DNA of 64,000 nucleotides from NCBI GenBank assembly GCA_905479105.1, contig CAJQLE010000003.1, positions 186,001 to 250,000 of the forward strand, read 5' to 3'. The notes below the pieces were generated by a model. It saw only the letters and a list, made by a program, of their open reading frames with translations, made no database searches and was not told the origin of the DNA. This DNA is from an uncultured Flavobacteriales bacterium (GTDB lineage Bacteria; Bacteroidota; Bacteroidia; Flavobacteriales_G; Salibacteraceae). How positions within the stretch are numbered: position 1 is the first letter of the stretch; each line of letters opens with the position of its first letter. The translations under genes and the position numbers were made by a program. Below, in pieces: positions 53,269 to 61,904 of this stretch.

Positions 53269-54435
53269 ATGAAAATGGAGATTGGAATTATTGGTGCAGG
53301 AACAATGGGAAGCGGCATTGCCCAAGTTGCTGCTCAAGCAGGTCATAAAGTGTGGTTGTTTGATACCAATCATGCGGCATTAGAAAAAGCAGAGCAGAAC
53401 TTGAAAAAGGTGATGAACCGTCTGGTTGAAAAAGGAAGAAAAACGCAGGAAGAAGCCAATGAAATAATCGGTCTGGTTCACACCACATTAAATTACAGCT
53501 CGTTCAACGATTGTGGTTTGGTCATTGAAGCGATTGTCGAGAATGTGGAGGTGAAAAAGAAAGTCTTCAAATGCTTGGAAGAAGAAGTTGCTGATGACTG
53601 CATTTTGGCCTCAAACACCAGTTCATTATCCATTGCATCCATCGCGGCATCATGCGAAAAATCTGACCGCGTTATCGGCATTCATTTTTTCAATCCAGCG
53701 CCTTTAATGCCTTTGGTCGAAATTATTCCTGCGGTGCAAACCAGCGCTAAAACCTTGCAACAGGCCAAGGATATGATCGACAGTTGGGGAAAGAAAACGG
53801 TGATTGCAAAAGACACTCCGGGCTTTATCGTAAATCGCGTTGCACGGCCATTTTATGGCGAGGCAATCCGCATTTATGAAGAAGGAATCGCAGACATGGC
53901 TACCATTGATTGGGCTATGAAGGAAATTGGCGGATTTAAAATGGGGCCGTTTGAGTTGATGGATTACATCGGAAACGACATCAATTACACCGTTACGGAA
54001 ACCGTTTGGACAGCCTTTTACTATGACCCGCGTTACAAACCGTCATTCACCCAAAAACGCATGATGGAAGCCGGTTACCTTGGCAGAAAAACGGGCAAAG
54101 GTTATTACGATTACTCTGAAGGTGCTGAAGCACCAACTCCAGAAACCAACAAAGTGGTGGGCGAAGCCATCGTTTGGCGCATAGTAATCATGTTGATCAA
54201 CGAAGCGGCTGATGCCTTGCATTTGGGCGTTGCTTCTCGAGATGATATTGATTTGGCAATGACCAAGGGCGTAAACTATCCAAAAGGTTTGCTGCAATGG
54301 GCCGATGAAAAAGGAATTCAAGAAGTGTTGGACGGGCTAGATAAGTTGTACTTAGCTTACCACGAAGAGCGTTACAGAGCAAGTGTGTTGTTGAGACAAT
54401 ACGCTGCGTTTAAGCGCAAGTTTTATCGAGATTAA
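53269..54435 (+). CDS. paaH: 3-hydroxyacyl-CoA dehydrogenase PaaH-like
   Basis: An NAD-dependent dehydrogenase of 388 residues. The Rossmann motif is GIIGAGTMGSGIAQVAAQAG, followed by VIEAIVENVEVKKKVFKCLE, ASNTSSLSIASIA, GIHFFNPAPLMPLVEII with the catalytic His, and DTPGFIVNRVARPFYGEA. It is longer than minimal HBDs (about 285) and has a second C-terminal helical domain. In the phenylacetate route it oxidises 3-hydroxyadipyl-CoA-type intermediates. It is 9 nt after paaG. The 3' end overlaps the convergent dacB by 4 bp. Confidence 0.9.
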   Translation: MKMEIGIIGAGTMGSGIAQVAAQAGHKVWLFDTNHAALEKAEQNLKKVMNRLVEKGRKTQEEANEIIGLVHTTLNYSSFNDCGLVIEAIVENVEVKKKVFKCLEEEVADDCILASNTSSLSIASIAASCEKSDRVIGIHFFNPAPLMPLVEIIPAVQTSAKTLQQAKDMIDSWGKKTVIAKDTPGFIVNRVARPFYGEAIRIYEEGIADMATIDWAMKEIGGFKMGPFELMDYIGNDINYTVTETVWTAFYYDPRYKPSFTQKRMMEAGYLGRKTGKGYYDYSEGAEAPTPETNKVVGEAIVWRIVIMLINEAADALHLGVASRDDIDLAMTKGVNYPKGLLQWADEKGIQEVLDGLDKLYLAYHEERYRASVLLRQYAAFKRKFYRD

Positions 54436-55859
54436 TGCTCAATAACAGCCTCCATCAAGGTTTCTACTTTCTTCATGATTTCTGATTTTCGATCTTCATC
54501 ATAATCGTTCATCATCAAGCAAAAAGCAATGGTTTCTCCGTACTTGTTTTTGACATAGCCGGCATAATTGCGCACACCGTTCATCGTGCCACTTTTGCCC
54601 ATGATATTTCCCGCAGCTATTCCAGATTTGAAGTAATACTTGAACGTTCCAGATTGTCCTCCAACCGCTAAGGTCGATTGAAAATCTTCCTTCAAAGGAC
54701 TTCTGTACATAACGGATAGCAAATCAATCATCACCTGAGGCGTCATTCTGTTCATCGGTGAAACACCGCTTCCATCTAAGAACCGATTTCCCTGATGGCG
54801 TATTTTGTTCTTCGTCAAAAAGGCTTCAAGTGATTGAATTCCTCCTTCTACCGATTTGAGTTCTTGAGCAGTGTCAGAAATAAGGTTGAGCGCTTCAGCA
54901 TACAGGTTGATGCTTTGTTTGTTTGTCACGTTAATGATTTCCTTCAATGAAGGAGAAGAGAGATCAATCAATGTTTTCGCACTGGCATATTCAATGTGCG
55001 CATAATTCCGCTGAATAGCTATGTTTTTTAGTCCGAGCAACTTCTCTAAATGCTTCGCATAAGACTGCACCGGATCAGGATCTGAAATCTTCACCGTAAA
55101 GCGGTCTTTATGCGCTGGAATGCTGCCTTTTCCATAGATGGTGTTTCCTTTTGGGGCGCTGTAAAACCAAGCGTTGTCTTTGTTTTCTGTGGATGCTTTA
55201 ATGTCTACATCCAACGTATACGGACTATCACTTGGCCAGCTGTCAGCCAACATTACATCGGTTCCAGCTTGTCCGCTTCTCAGGTCTAAATTGATGGTGT
55301 TGTCAGCCCACATAAAAGCAGTTGGTGTAGCACCAAAGTAATTGCCCATGTCTTCCCAAACCCATCCACTTGGCGTGGTATGCTCTGTGTAGATTGAAAG
55401 GTCAAAAACAAGTTTTCCAGTGATCGATTTTATTCCAGCCTTTGTGGCGGCTTCTTTTATGGCTTGATCATGATTTTGATTGGGGAAATACTTTGAGTTA
55501 AAAGTTGGATCACCTCCTCCATAAATCACGATATCTCCGTGCAATATTCCTTCAATGATTTCGCCCGTGTAAGCAATGCGCGTTTTAAATCGATAGTCGT
55601 TTCCTAGCGTTGAAAATGCATTGCTGGTGGTCAACAATTTTTGAATCGAAGCGGGAATCATCGCTCTGTAGCTGTTGAATTCTGCTATTATGCCACCATT
55701 ATCCAGATTAACGGCTACGAAGCCTACTTCACCGTGTTTAAGTCCTGGATCTTGGCGCAAGCGCTGCAATTCTACTTCGGCAGTGGATAAAGAACGGTCT
55801 TGAGCAATGGCGTTTAAACTAAGCAATGCCAGCAAGAAAATGGAAAGATGTTTCATCAC
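54432..55859 (-). CDS. dacB: D-alanyl-D-alanine carboxypeptidase/endopeptidase (PBP4, S13 family)
   Basis: A protein of 475 residues with signal peptide MMKHLSIFLLALLSLNAIAQ. S13 motifs: Ser71-x-x-Lys74 (SIQK in MIPASIQKLL), the SxN motif (KQSINLYAEALN), and KSG in the third motif (GNIMGKSGTMNG). It trims the D-Ala-D-Ala ends or cross-links of peptidoglycan in the periplasm. It sits on the minus strand between paaH and paaI, which breaks the otherwise continuous plus-strand paa run. Confidence 0.94.
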   Translation of the reverse strand: MMKHLSIFLLALLSLNAIAQDRSLSTAEVELQRLRQDPGLKHGEVGFVAVNLDNGGIIAEFNSYRAMIPASIQKLLTTSNAFSTLGNDYRFKTRIAYTGEIIEGILHGDIVIYGGGDPTFNSKYFPNQNHDQAIKEAATKAGIKSITGKLVFDLSIYTEHTTPSGWVWEDMGNYFGATPTAFMWADNTINLDLRSGQAGTDVMLADSWPSDSPYTLDVDIKASTENKDNAWFYSAPKGNTIYGKGSIPAHKDRFTVKISDPDPVQSYAKHLEKLLGLKNIAIQRNYAHIEYASAKTLIDLSSPSLKEIINVTNKQSINLYAEALNLISDTAQELKSVEGGIQSLEAFLTKNKIRHQGNRFLDGSGVSPMNRMTPQVMIDLLSVMYRSPLKEDFQSTLAVGGQSGTFKYYFKSGIAAGNIMGKSGTMNGVRNYAGYVKNKYGETIAFCLMMNDYDEDRKSEIMKKVETLMEAVIEH

Positions 55860-55914
55860 TTTACGGTATTGAAATTAGATTGTACGAATATTGTACCGCA
55901 TAATCCAACGATTC

Positions 55915-56337
55915 ATGAAAGACGAAAGTATTGCGAAAAAAGTAGTCGACAGAATGTTCAACAACGATCCATTCAGTCAGTGGCTTGGAATAGAGCGACT
56001 AGAAGATGGAGCGGGATGTTCAGTTCTAAAAATGACGATCAGAAAAGATATGCTCAACGGGTTTGATATTGCTCATGGAGGCATCACCTACTCTTTGGCA
56101 GATTCAGCGTTGGCATTTGCAAGCAATGGCCATGGCAGAATGGCGGTAAGTGTTGAAACCAGCATTTCGCATACAGAATCGCTGAAAGAGGGAGATGTGA
56201 TCACTGCGGTAGCAGAAGAGAAAAGCCTTTCCAATAAGATCGGAGTGTATCACATCACTATTACAAATCAAGAAAACAAGACAGTGGCGCTTTTCAAAGG
56301 CACAGTATATCGTACGGGAAAAGATTGGGAAGTTTAG
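55915..56337 (+). CDS. paaI: Hydroxyphenylacetyl-CoA thioesterase PaaI
   Basis: A hotdog-fold thioesterase of 140 residues, from the ATG at 55915 (a TTG at 55891 is in frame). The PaaI signature IAHGGITYSLADSALAFASN follows KDMLNGFD, with the catalytic Asp in the LADSA segment, and the strand NKIGVYHITITNQ. It clears dead-end CoA thioesters in phenylacetate breakdown. Length equals the family's usual about 140. Confidence 0.9.
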   Translation: MKDESIAKKVVDRMFNNDPFSQWLGIERLEDGAGCSVLKMTIRKDMLNGFDIAHGGITYSLADSALAFASNGHGRMAVSVETSISHTESLKEGDVITAVAEEKSLSNKIGVYHITITNQENKTVALFKGTVYRTGKDWEV

Positions 56338-56342
56338 AAGAA

Positions 56343-56374
56343 GAGTTGAAGAGTTGAAGAGTTGAAGAGTTGAA
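56343..56374. repeat. Tandem octamer GAGTTGAA x4
   Basis: Four perfect copies of GAGTTGAA (56343-56374) begin 5 nt after the paaI stop and lie upstream of the four-helix-bundle gene. The type recalls the direct repeats that often flank S23-type insertion genes in Bacteroidota. Confidence 0.9.
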
Positions 56375-56420
56375 GAAACGTATCAAGATAGGGTTTAGAG
56401 CGATGAAATAGGCAAATAAT

Positions 56421-56786
56421 ATGGAGCTGAAAGAACTTATTGCTTGGCAAAAGGCGCGAGATTTCAGGAATGAAATAAGTGCTTTTGCGAAAAAACTACC
56501 TCCAGATGAGAAGTATAAGCTTGCGGATCAGATGATTCGTGCATCAAGATCAATCTCTGCTAACATAGCCGAAGGGCACGGTCGGTTTCATTATCAAGAA
56601 AATATTCAGTTTTGCAGGCAGGCGAGAGGATCGCTAGTTGAGGTTTTTGATCACTTAACTGTAGCTTTGGATGAAAATTATTTAAGTGCTGAAGAGTTTG
56701 ATAGACTCTTGAATTTGCACATTGAGTTGAAAAAAATTATCAATGGATACATCAAGTATCTGCAAACACGAAAAAGTGCAGGTTGA
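56421..56786 (+). CDS. Four-helix-bundle protein (S23/IVP-like)
   Basis: A protein of 121 residues, starting MELKELIAWQKARDFRNEI, with the family signatures ADQMIRASRSISANIAEGHG and FCRQARGSLVEVFDHL. The family (TIGR02436-type) was first found in 23S rRNA intervening sequences of Leptospira; here it is chromosomal and not in an rRNA gene. It lies between paaI and paaJ, following a tandem repeat, and looks inserted into the paa operon. Function unknown. Confidence 0.93.
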   Translation: MELKELIAWQKARDFRNEISAFAKKLPPDEKYKLADQMIRASRSISANIAEGHGRFHYQENIQFCRQARGSLVEVFDHLTVALDENYLSAEEFDRLLNLHIELKKIINGYIKYLQTRKSAG

Positions 56787-56821
56787 AGCGCTCTTCACCA
56801 ATTAACTTTTTAACTAAGAAT

Positions 56822-58030
56822 ATGAGAGATGCTTTTATAGTTGACGCAATACGCACCCCAATTGGGAAATTTCAAGGAACACTTTCAGCTGTTCGCACTG
56901 ATGATTTAGCTGCGTTGGTCATCAAAGAATTAATGAACAGGAACACTTCCGTTGATTGGAATGCGGTTGATGATGTTATCCTTGGTTGTGCCAATCAAGC
57001 GGGTGAAGACAATAGAAACGTAGCGCGTATGGCTTTGCTATTGGCCGGAATGCCTTGGAAAGTGCCAGGCGAAACGGTGAATAGACTATGCAGCTCGGGA
57101 ATGAGTGCCGCAGTGCATGCCAGAAGAGCCATATCAGCTAACGAAGGCGATTTATTTGTTACGGGTGGAGTAGAAAATATGACCCGTGGACCTTGGGTGA
57201 TGAGTAAAAGCGCAAGTGCATACGGAAACGACAGCAAAATGTATGATTCAAGCTTCGGCTGGCGATTTGTTAATCCGAAAATGAAAGAATTATATGGCAC
57301 CCATGCCATGGGAGAAACTGCCGAGAATTTGGTCGATCAATTTGGAGTGAGCCGAGAAGATCAAGACAAGTTTGCATTGTGGAGCCAGCAAAAAGCAACT
57401 GCTGCTCAAAAGAGTGGTCGCTTGGCGGAAGAGATTATTGCAGTGGAAATTCCACGTAGAAAACAAGATGCATTGATCTTTGATCAAGATGAGTTTATTA
57501 AGCCAACCAGCACGATGGAAGGATTGGCAAAGTTGCGCGCAGCATTTAGAAAGGAAGGTGGAAGCGTAACGGCTGGAAATTCTTCAGGATTGAATGATGG
57601 GGCAGGAGCTATGTTGATTGCCAGCGAAGACGGATTGAAGCAACACAGCCTTACTCCAATGGCGCGCATCGTGTCATCAGGAGTTTCTGGCGTTGAGCCT
57701 CGCATTATGGGAATCGGGCCAGTAGAAGCATCTAAATTGGCGCTGAAAAGAGCGGGATTAACCCTGAATGATATGGACATCCTTGAATTTAACGAAGCAT
57801 TTGCCGTACAAACATTATCGTGCACAAGAGCATTGGGTATTGCAGATGACGATGCTCGAATCAATCCAAATGGCGGAGCTATTGCTATTGGCCATCCTCT
57901 AGGAATGACTGGATCAAGAATTCTGCAATCCGCAGCCATTGAATTGCACAAGCAGAATAAGAAGTATGCGCTAGTGGCGATGTGCATTGGCGTTGGTCAA
58001 GGTTATGCAACAATTATAGAACGCGTTTAA
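56822..58030 (+). CDS. paaJ: Acetyl-CoA acyltransferase (thiolase) PaaJ/PcaF-like
   Basis: A thiolase of 402 residues. Start ATG 56822 is preferred over an upstream in-frame ATG at 56783, which overlaps the four-helix gene. Active-site Cys90 (RLCSSGMSAA), His in GGAIAIGHPLGMTGSR, and the second Cys in MCIGVGQGYATII. Context in the paa cluster suggests it cleaves 3-oxoadipyl-CoA and 3-oxo-5,6-dehydrosuberyl-CoA to acetyl-CoA plus succinyl-CoA; PaaJ and PcaF cannot be separated by eye. Its TAA overlaps the era ATG (TAATG). Confidence 0.88.
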   Translation: MRDAFIVDAIRTPIGKFQGTLSAVRTDDLAALVIKELMNRNTSVDWNAVDDVILGCANQAGEDNRNVARMALLLAGMPWKVPGETVNRLCSSGMSAAVHARRAISANEGDLFVTGGVENMTRGPWVMSKSASAYGNDSKMYDSSFGWRFVNPKMKELYGTHAMGETAENLVDQFGVSREDQDKFALWSQQKATAAQKSGRLAEEIIAVEIPRRKQDALIFDQDEFIKPTSTMEGLAKLRAAFRKEGGSVTAGNSSGLNDGAGAMLIASEDGLKQHSLTPMARIVSSGVSGVEPRIMGIGPVEASKLALKRAGLTLNDMDILEFNEAFAVQTLSCTRALGIADDDARINPNGGAIAIGHPLGMTGSRILQSAAIELHKQNKKYALVAMCIGVGQGYATIIERV

Positions 58031-58908
58031 TGGCACATCACTCAGGCTTTGTAAATATTATCGGGAATCCCAACGTAGGGAAATCATCCTTGCTCAACGA
58101 GTTTGTTGGTGAGAAACTGGCCATTATCAATGCGAAGGCACAAACTACGAGGCATCGCATTTTCGGTATTTACAATGATGAGGAATACCAAATCGTATTT
58201 TCTGATTTGCCTGGAGTGATAAAGCCCGCTTACAAAATGCAGGAAAGCATGATGGGATTTGTAAAGGAAGCTCTACAAGATGCCGACTTGTTTCTTTTTA
58301 TCGCTGAATTGGGCGAGCGTGAATTCAAAGACGAACGCATCCTTCAAAAACTTCAAGAAGCTGAAGAGCCATTGTATGTAGTGGTCAATAAAATAGATTT
58401 AGGGAATCAGGCAGCTTTAGACGCTGAAATGGCTTATTGGGCGGAGATTTTCCCTAAAGCGAAGAAGATATTCCCGATTTCTGTGACAGAGAAATTCAAC
58501 GTTCAAGAGTTGTTTCGCTCTATTAAATCTGAAATTCCAGAAGGTCCAGAATGGTTTCCTAAAGATCAACTGTCTGATAAAAATGATCGCTTCATCATTT
58601 CAGAAATTGTGCGAGAGAAAATCTTGACTAATTTTCAGCAAGAGATTCCGTATTCAGTGGAAGTAGTGGTGGAGGGCTTTCAAGAAGAGCCAGACATCAT
58701 TCGTGCCCGAGCAGTAATCATTGTAGCGCGCGATTCTCAAAAGAACATCATCATCGGAAAAGGTGGGTCAATGATCAAGAAATTTGGGACTCAAGCCCGC
58801 AAATCAATGGAGGCTTATTACGGTAAGAAAGTCTTCTTAGAAACCTTTGTTAAGGTGGATAAAGATTGGAGAAATGATGATCGAAAATTGAAGAAATACG
58901 GTTATTGA
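58030..58908 (+). CDS. era: GTPase Era
   Basis: A protein of 292 residues. G1 IIGNPNVGKSSLLNEFVGEK-type Walker A, effector region TTRHRIFGIY, G3 variant DLPG (DxxG), G4 NKID and SVT in the G5 region. The C-terminal KH domain is complete (IVARDSQKNIIIGKGGSMIK, then FGTQARKSMEAYYGKK). Era binds 16S rRNA 3' end and guides 30S assembly. The ATG overlaps the paaJ stop, so it continues the paa transcript. Confidence 0.95.
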   Translation: MAHHSGFVNIIGNPNVGKSSLLNEFVGEKLAIINAKAQTTRHRIFGIYNDEEYQIVFSDLPGVIKPAYKMQESMMGFVKEALQDADLFLFIAELGEREFKDERILQKLQEAEEPLYVVVNKIDLGNQAALDAEMAYWAEIFPKAKKIFPISVTEKFNVQELFRSIKSEIPEGPEWFPKDQLSDKNDRFIISEIVREKILTNFQQEIPYSVEVVVEGFQEEPDIIRARAVIIVARDSQKNIIIGKGGSMIKKFGTQARKSMEAYYGKKVFLETFVKVDKDWRNDDRKLKKYGY

Positions 58909-59825
58909 TTTGCTCCGAGTCCTATTGGCAAAACGAACGTACCATTAGTCATTCTCGCGATTTCGCTTCCATTCGATAGCAAGCAATTAAACTCGGCTTC
59001 AACTTTTATACTTCTTCTTTCCGAATTAGATGAGAAAGGATCGATGTATTCCTCCACGCTTAGCACCCTGAAGCTCGAAATTGAATCTTGATCGGCCAGT
59101 ATTGATTTCCAGATTTTACCATTCTGATCAGTGTATTCGATCTCAATTTCGCCTAAATCATCACCCAATTCTCCAGGAACAATCACAGTCTGAATTTCAA
59201 TACTCTTGCTAAAGTTGATGGCGCAAGCCGAAGAGTTTTGAGCGAAAAGCTGATTCCAACTGCTACTTGCTCGGCAGTTTCCGGTCTGAATGTTTAATTG
59301 GATTTCATCAACGCCATCTGCGGGAACACTATCATAGTAATAAGTTACTTCTGATGAGGATGCTGGACTACCTGATTCAAAGGTCCAAGCATAATCATAC
59401 GAACTTCCACCGGAGGCAATTGCCTTATAATTCAATTGCAATGAATCAATGATTTTAGCTTTAATGTCACAGTCGCAACCGTGATTCGGTAAATAAACGG
59501 TGTCTGCAATACTTGATGAACATCCTGATGCGTAGATCACTTCAAGTGACACTGGAAATTTGGTGAAATCATCAGATGCCGAAAACTCTAGTTCAACAGA
59601 TTCTGTAGTGTGGGTGACTCCTTCGATTGTCCATTGATAGCTCGATACAGCAGCACTCGGCTCTGCTTGAAGCGTTACATTATACACTTGCTGCGTTTCA
59701 GTGTTAAATGCATATCGATATTGCGGATTGCTCTCTAAAACGGTTTCGTTTAAGCTCGGATTGCTTTTGTCATTGCTTCTCCATCTAAAGATGAATTCTG
59801 AAGCGCAGTTGGAGCAAGGCACCAT
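58902..59825 (-). CDS. Secreted-type PKD-like protein, probably 5'-truncated
   Basis: A protein of 307 residues from the ATG at 59823-59825, but no signal peptide follows. In frame and upstream of this ATG, up to a TAG at 59877-59879, the translation GSFETDSLGVVFYAGE continues the protein smoothly, so the current N-terminus is probably not the original one. Domains: a PKD/Ig-like part (YQWTIEGVTHTTESVELEF) and Cys-rich strands (NHGCDCDIKAKII). No T9SS sorting domain is seen at the C-terminus (ends LGANQ). It overlaps era by 7 bp. It may be a fragment of a former surface-protein gene or a decaying pseudogene. Confidence 0.6.
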   Translation of the reverse strand: MVPCSNCASEFIFRWRSNDKSNPSLNETVLESNPQYRYAFNTETQQVYNVTLQAEPSAAVSSYQWTIEGVTHTTESVELEFSASDDFTKFPVSLEVIYASGCSSSIADTVYLPNHGCDCDIKAKIIDSLQLNYKAIASGGSSYDYAWTFESGSPASSSEVTYYYDSVPADGVDEIQLNIQTGNCRASSSWNQLFAQNSSACAINFSKSIEIQTVIVPGELGDDLGEIEIEYTDQNGKIWKSILADQDSISSFRVLSVEEYIDPFSSNSERRSIKVEAEFNCLLSNGSEIARMTNGTFVLPIGLGANQ

Positions 59826-59911
59826 CTCACCGGCATAGAATACAACCCCTAAAGAGTCCGTTTCAAACGAGCCCTCCTATCCTTGTTAGTGGTTGCTTTT
59901 CAAAGGCATCA

Positions 59912-61777
59912 TTATTCTTTTACAAGAATTTGATGCTGCACTCCATTTTCATTTTGAATTTCAACAATGTATTGCCCTGATGCTAGACCAGAAAGGTCAA
60001 GATTCAATACGTTGCTTGCAACTCTTGTTTGAATCATTTGCTCTCCTAATACTGAGTAGATAACTACACTCTGAATTTGGTTTTCGCTTTGAATAGAAAG
60101 TTGATTCTGAGCTGGATTAGGGAACATTTTCGCATTGTTCAATTCAATAGACTCAACTCCTGTTGGCGTTGCTGGCTTGATAAACTCTCCGAATACTAAA
60201 AAGTTAGCGTTTTCAAACCCTTGAGCTTCTTCGTTCAGCATGAAAATGTGCGGATATGAAGTCTTGTTTAAAATGTCAACATACATTTTATAATCTCCAT
60301 ACGCCAAGTTAGTCATGTCGAAGTTTCCTTCAGCATCAGTCTTAGTGAAAGCTACAACGTTATCATCCATATCGGTAATGAATACTTGAGCATTGGCTAC
60401 AGGATCTCCTTCACCGCGATTTCCTCCAGATAGAACAGAACCTCCAACAAAGCCTGGTCCTCCAGTGTTCGTTCCAGCAAGTAGAGAGAAGTCTAGGTTG
60501 TAAATGTTTGAATTACCCACAACAATAGCATTGGCTTGAGACCATAATGCAGCACTGTCATAATACGTTGGGATGTAGGATGCATACATTGGGTGAGCTG
60601 GCAATAAAGCCGCTTTCACATAGTAAGTGCCAGGACAAGCTTGGAAATAATATGCTCCAATGCTGTCAAGAACAACACTATCAACAGCAGAAAGTACTCC
60701 ACCATTTTCTTCGATTAAATAAACAACGGCAGGAGCATCTTGAGTGATAAATCCACTGATGTAAGCGCAAGTAAACGCTGAGATTGTAGCTGAAGTAACT
60801 TGAGTACATCCAGAAACCGCATCTGTAATAGTTACAGTATACGTTCCAGGGCACAAGCTTGACTGATTAGCGCTCGTAGAACCGTTGCTCCAAGAATAAG
60901 TAAATGATCCGTTACCACCAGTTACTGATAAACCAATTTCACCGTCACAACATGAAACGCAAGTTTCATTTATCGTGCTAATTGAAGGAACAATTGCATT
61001 TTCGAAATTGATCTCGACAGTGTCAGAACCTGTACATCCGTTTGCATCAGTTGCCGTCACAATGTATTGACCTGATGTCGTTGGGTAGATTGTGCTTCCC
61101 ATTGCACCAGTATTCCAAATATAACTTGCTCCGCCTCCGCTGAGTGATGCTGTTAGCGATACTGAATCATTTGCGCAAGGAGTTAGGCTGCTCGCTGCAA
61201 TGGTAACTGGAACATTTCCTCCGACTCCGTTTACTGTCGTTGTTGCTACTTCGCTATCTCCATTGGCATCCGTAACGGTTACCGAATAATTTCCAGCACA
61301 TAGACCTGTAACAGTTTGAGAAGTCATAGCAGAAGACCATGTGTAAGAATAAGGAGCTACACCATTTCCACCAGGATAAACGGTGGCAGTACCATTGCAC
61401 GATCCACAGGTAGTTGGTGACGATGCAATAGAATCGATGGTAGTTACGCTAGTTCCGCTAATAACAACATTAATACAGTTGCTGTCGACACAGTTCCATA
61501 AACTATCATTCCATGTTACACAAACTGTATATGTGCCAGGATTTGAAAAAGTTGACATAATGGAGGTGGTTGTGTCATACGTAAATCCAGATGAAGGTGA
61601 GCCACCAGGAATAGTCCAAGTAAAAACACCATTGTTGCTGGTGTTTCCACCTCCCCAAAAGTTAATGCTGTCTCCAGCATTTGCGGTGGTAGTTGATGCC
61701 TGTATGTTTATAGGGCATTGGCTATATCCTGCGAAGGATAAGGCGGTTAATGCTAAAATTGATAAAATTCGTTTCAT
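59912..61777 (-). CDS. T9SS type A protein with SprB-type repeats
   Basis: A protein of 621 residues. Signal peptide MKRILSILALTALSFAGYSQ. A PKD-like domain (about 25-105), then three to four SprB-like repeats (TTCGSCNGTATV...YTWSSAM, LTPCANDSVSLTASLSGGG, ETCVSCCDGEIGLSVTGG), a carboxypeptidase regulatory-like domain (about 430-515: NAQVFITDMDDNVVAFTKTD) and a type A sorting domain (NAKMFPNPAQNQLSIQ). It shares repeat type with the giant adhesin but ends in a type A signal instead of type B. It is divergent from der and upstream of the truncated gene at 58902. Confidence 0.9.
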   Translation of the reverse strand: MKRILSILALTALSFAGYSQCPINIQASTTTANAGDSINFWGGGNTSNNGVFTWTIPGGSPSSGFTYDTTTSIMSTFSNPGTYTVCVTWNDSLWNCVDSNCINVVISGTSVTTIDSIASSPTTCGSCNGTATVYPGGNGVAPYSYTWSSAMTSQTVTGLCAGNYSVTVTDANGDSEVATTTVNGVGGNVPVTIAASSLTPCANDSVSLTASLSGGGASYIWNTGAMGSTIYPTTSGQYIVTATDANGCTGSDTVEINFENAIVPSISTINETCVSCCDGEIGLSVTGGNGSFTYSWSNGSTSANQSSLCPGTYTVTITDAVSGCTQVTSATISAFTCAYISGFITQDAPAVVYLIEENGGVLSAVDSVVLDSIGAYYFQACPGTYYVKAALLPAHPMYASYIPTYYDSAALWSQANAIVVGNSNIYNLDFSLLAGTNTGGPGFVGGSVLSGGNRGEGDPVANAQVFITDMDDNVVAFTKTDAEGNFDMTNLAYGDYKMYVDILNKTSYPHIFMLNEEAQGFENANFLVFGEFIKPATPTGVESIELNNAKMFPNPAQNQLSIQSENQIQSVVIYSVLGEQMIQTRVASNVLNLDLSGLASGQYIVEIQNENGVQHQILVKE

Positions 61778-61861
61778 GATTTAAAATTGTTAGTGATTTA
61801 CTCCCCTACACGAAGATGAAGATCAGATTGTTTGGTCGCCTTGAATTTTTTTTCAAAACCA

Positions 61862-61896
61862 TTGACATCAAAGGGGTTAAAAGAAGTCTACCTTTG
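61862..61896 (+). promoter_or_regulatory. Promoter of der
   Basis: TTG (61862-61864), 24 nt, then TACCTTTG (61889-61896) with following CACC. The -7 box ends 8 nt before the der ATG, so the transcript is nearly leaderless. Confidence 0.55.
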
Positions 61897-61904
61897 CACC
61901 TTCA

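Noticed and set aside
57484-57987. Minus-strand open frame of 167 codons inside paaJ
   Set aside because: The plus frame is a complete thiolase with catalytic residues; the antisense frame lies wholly within it and has no own motif.
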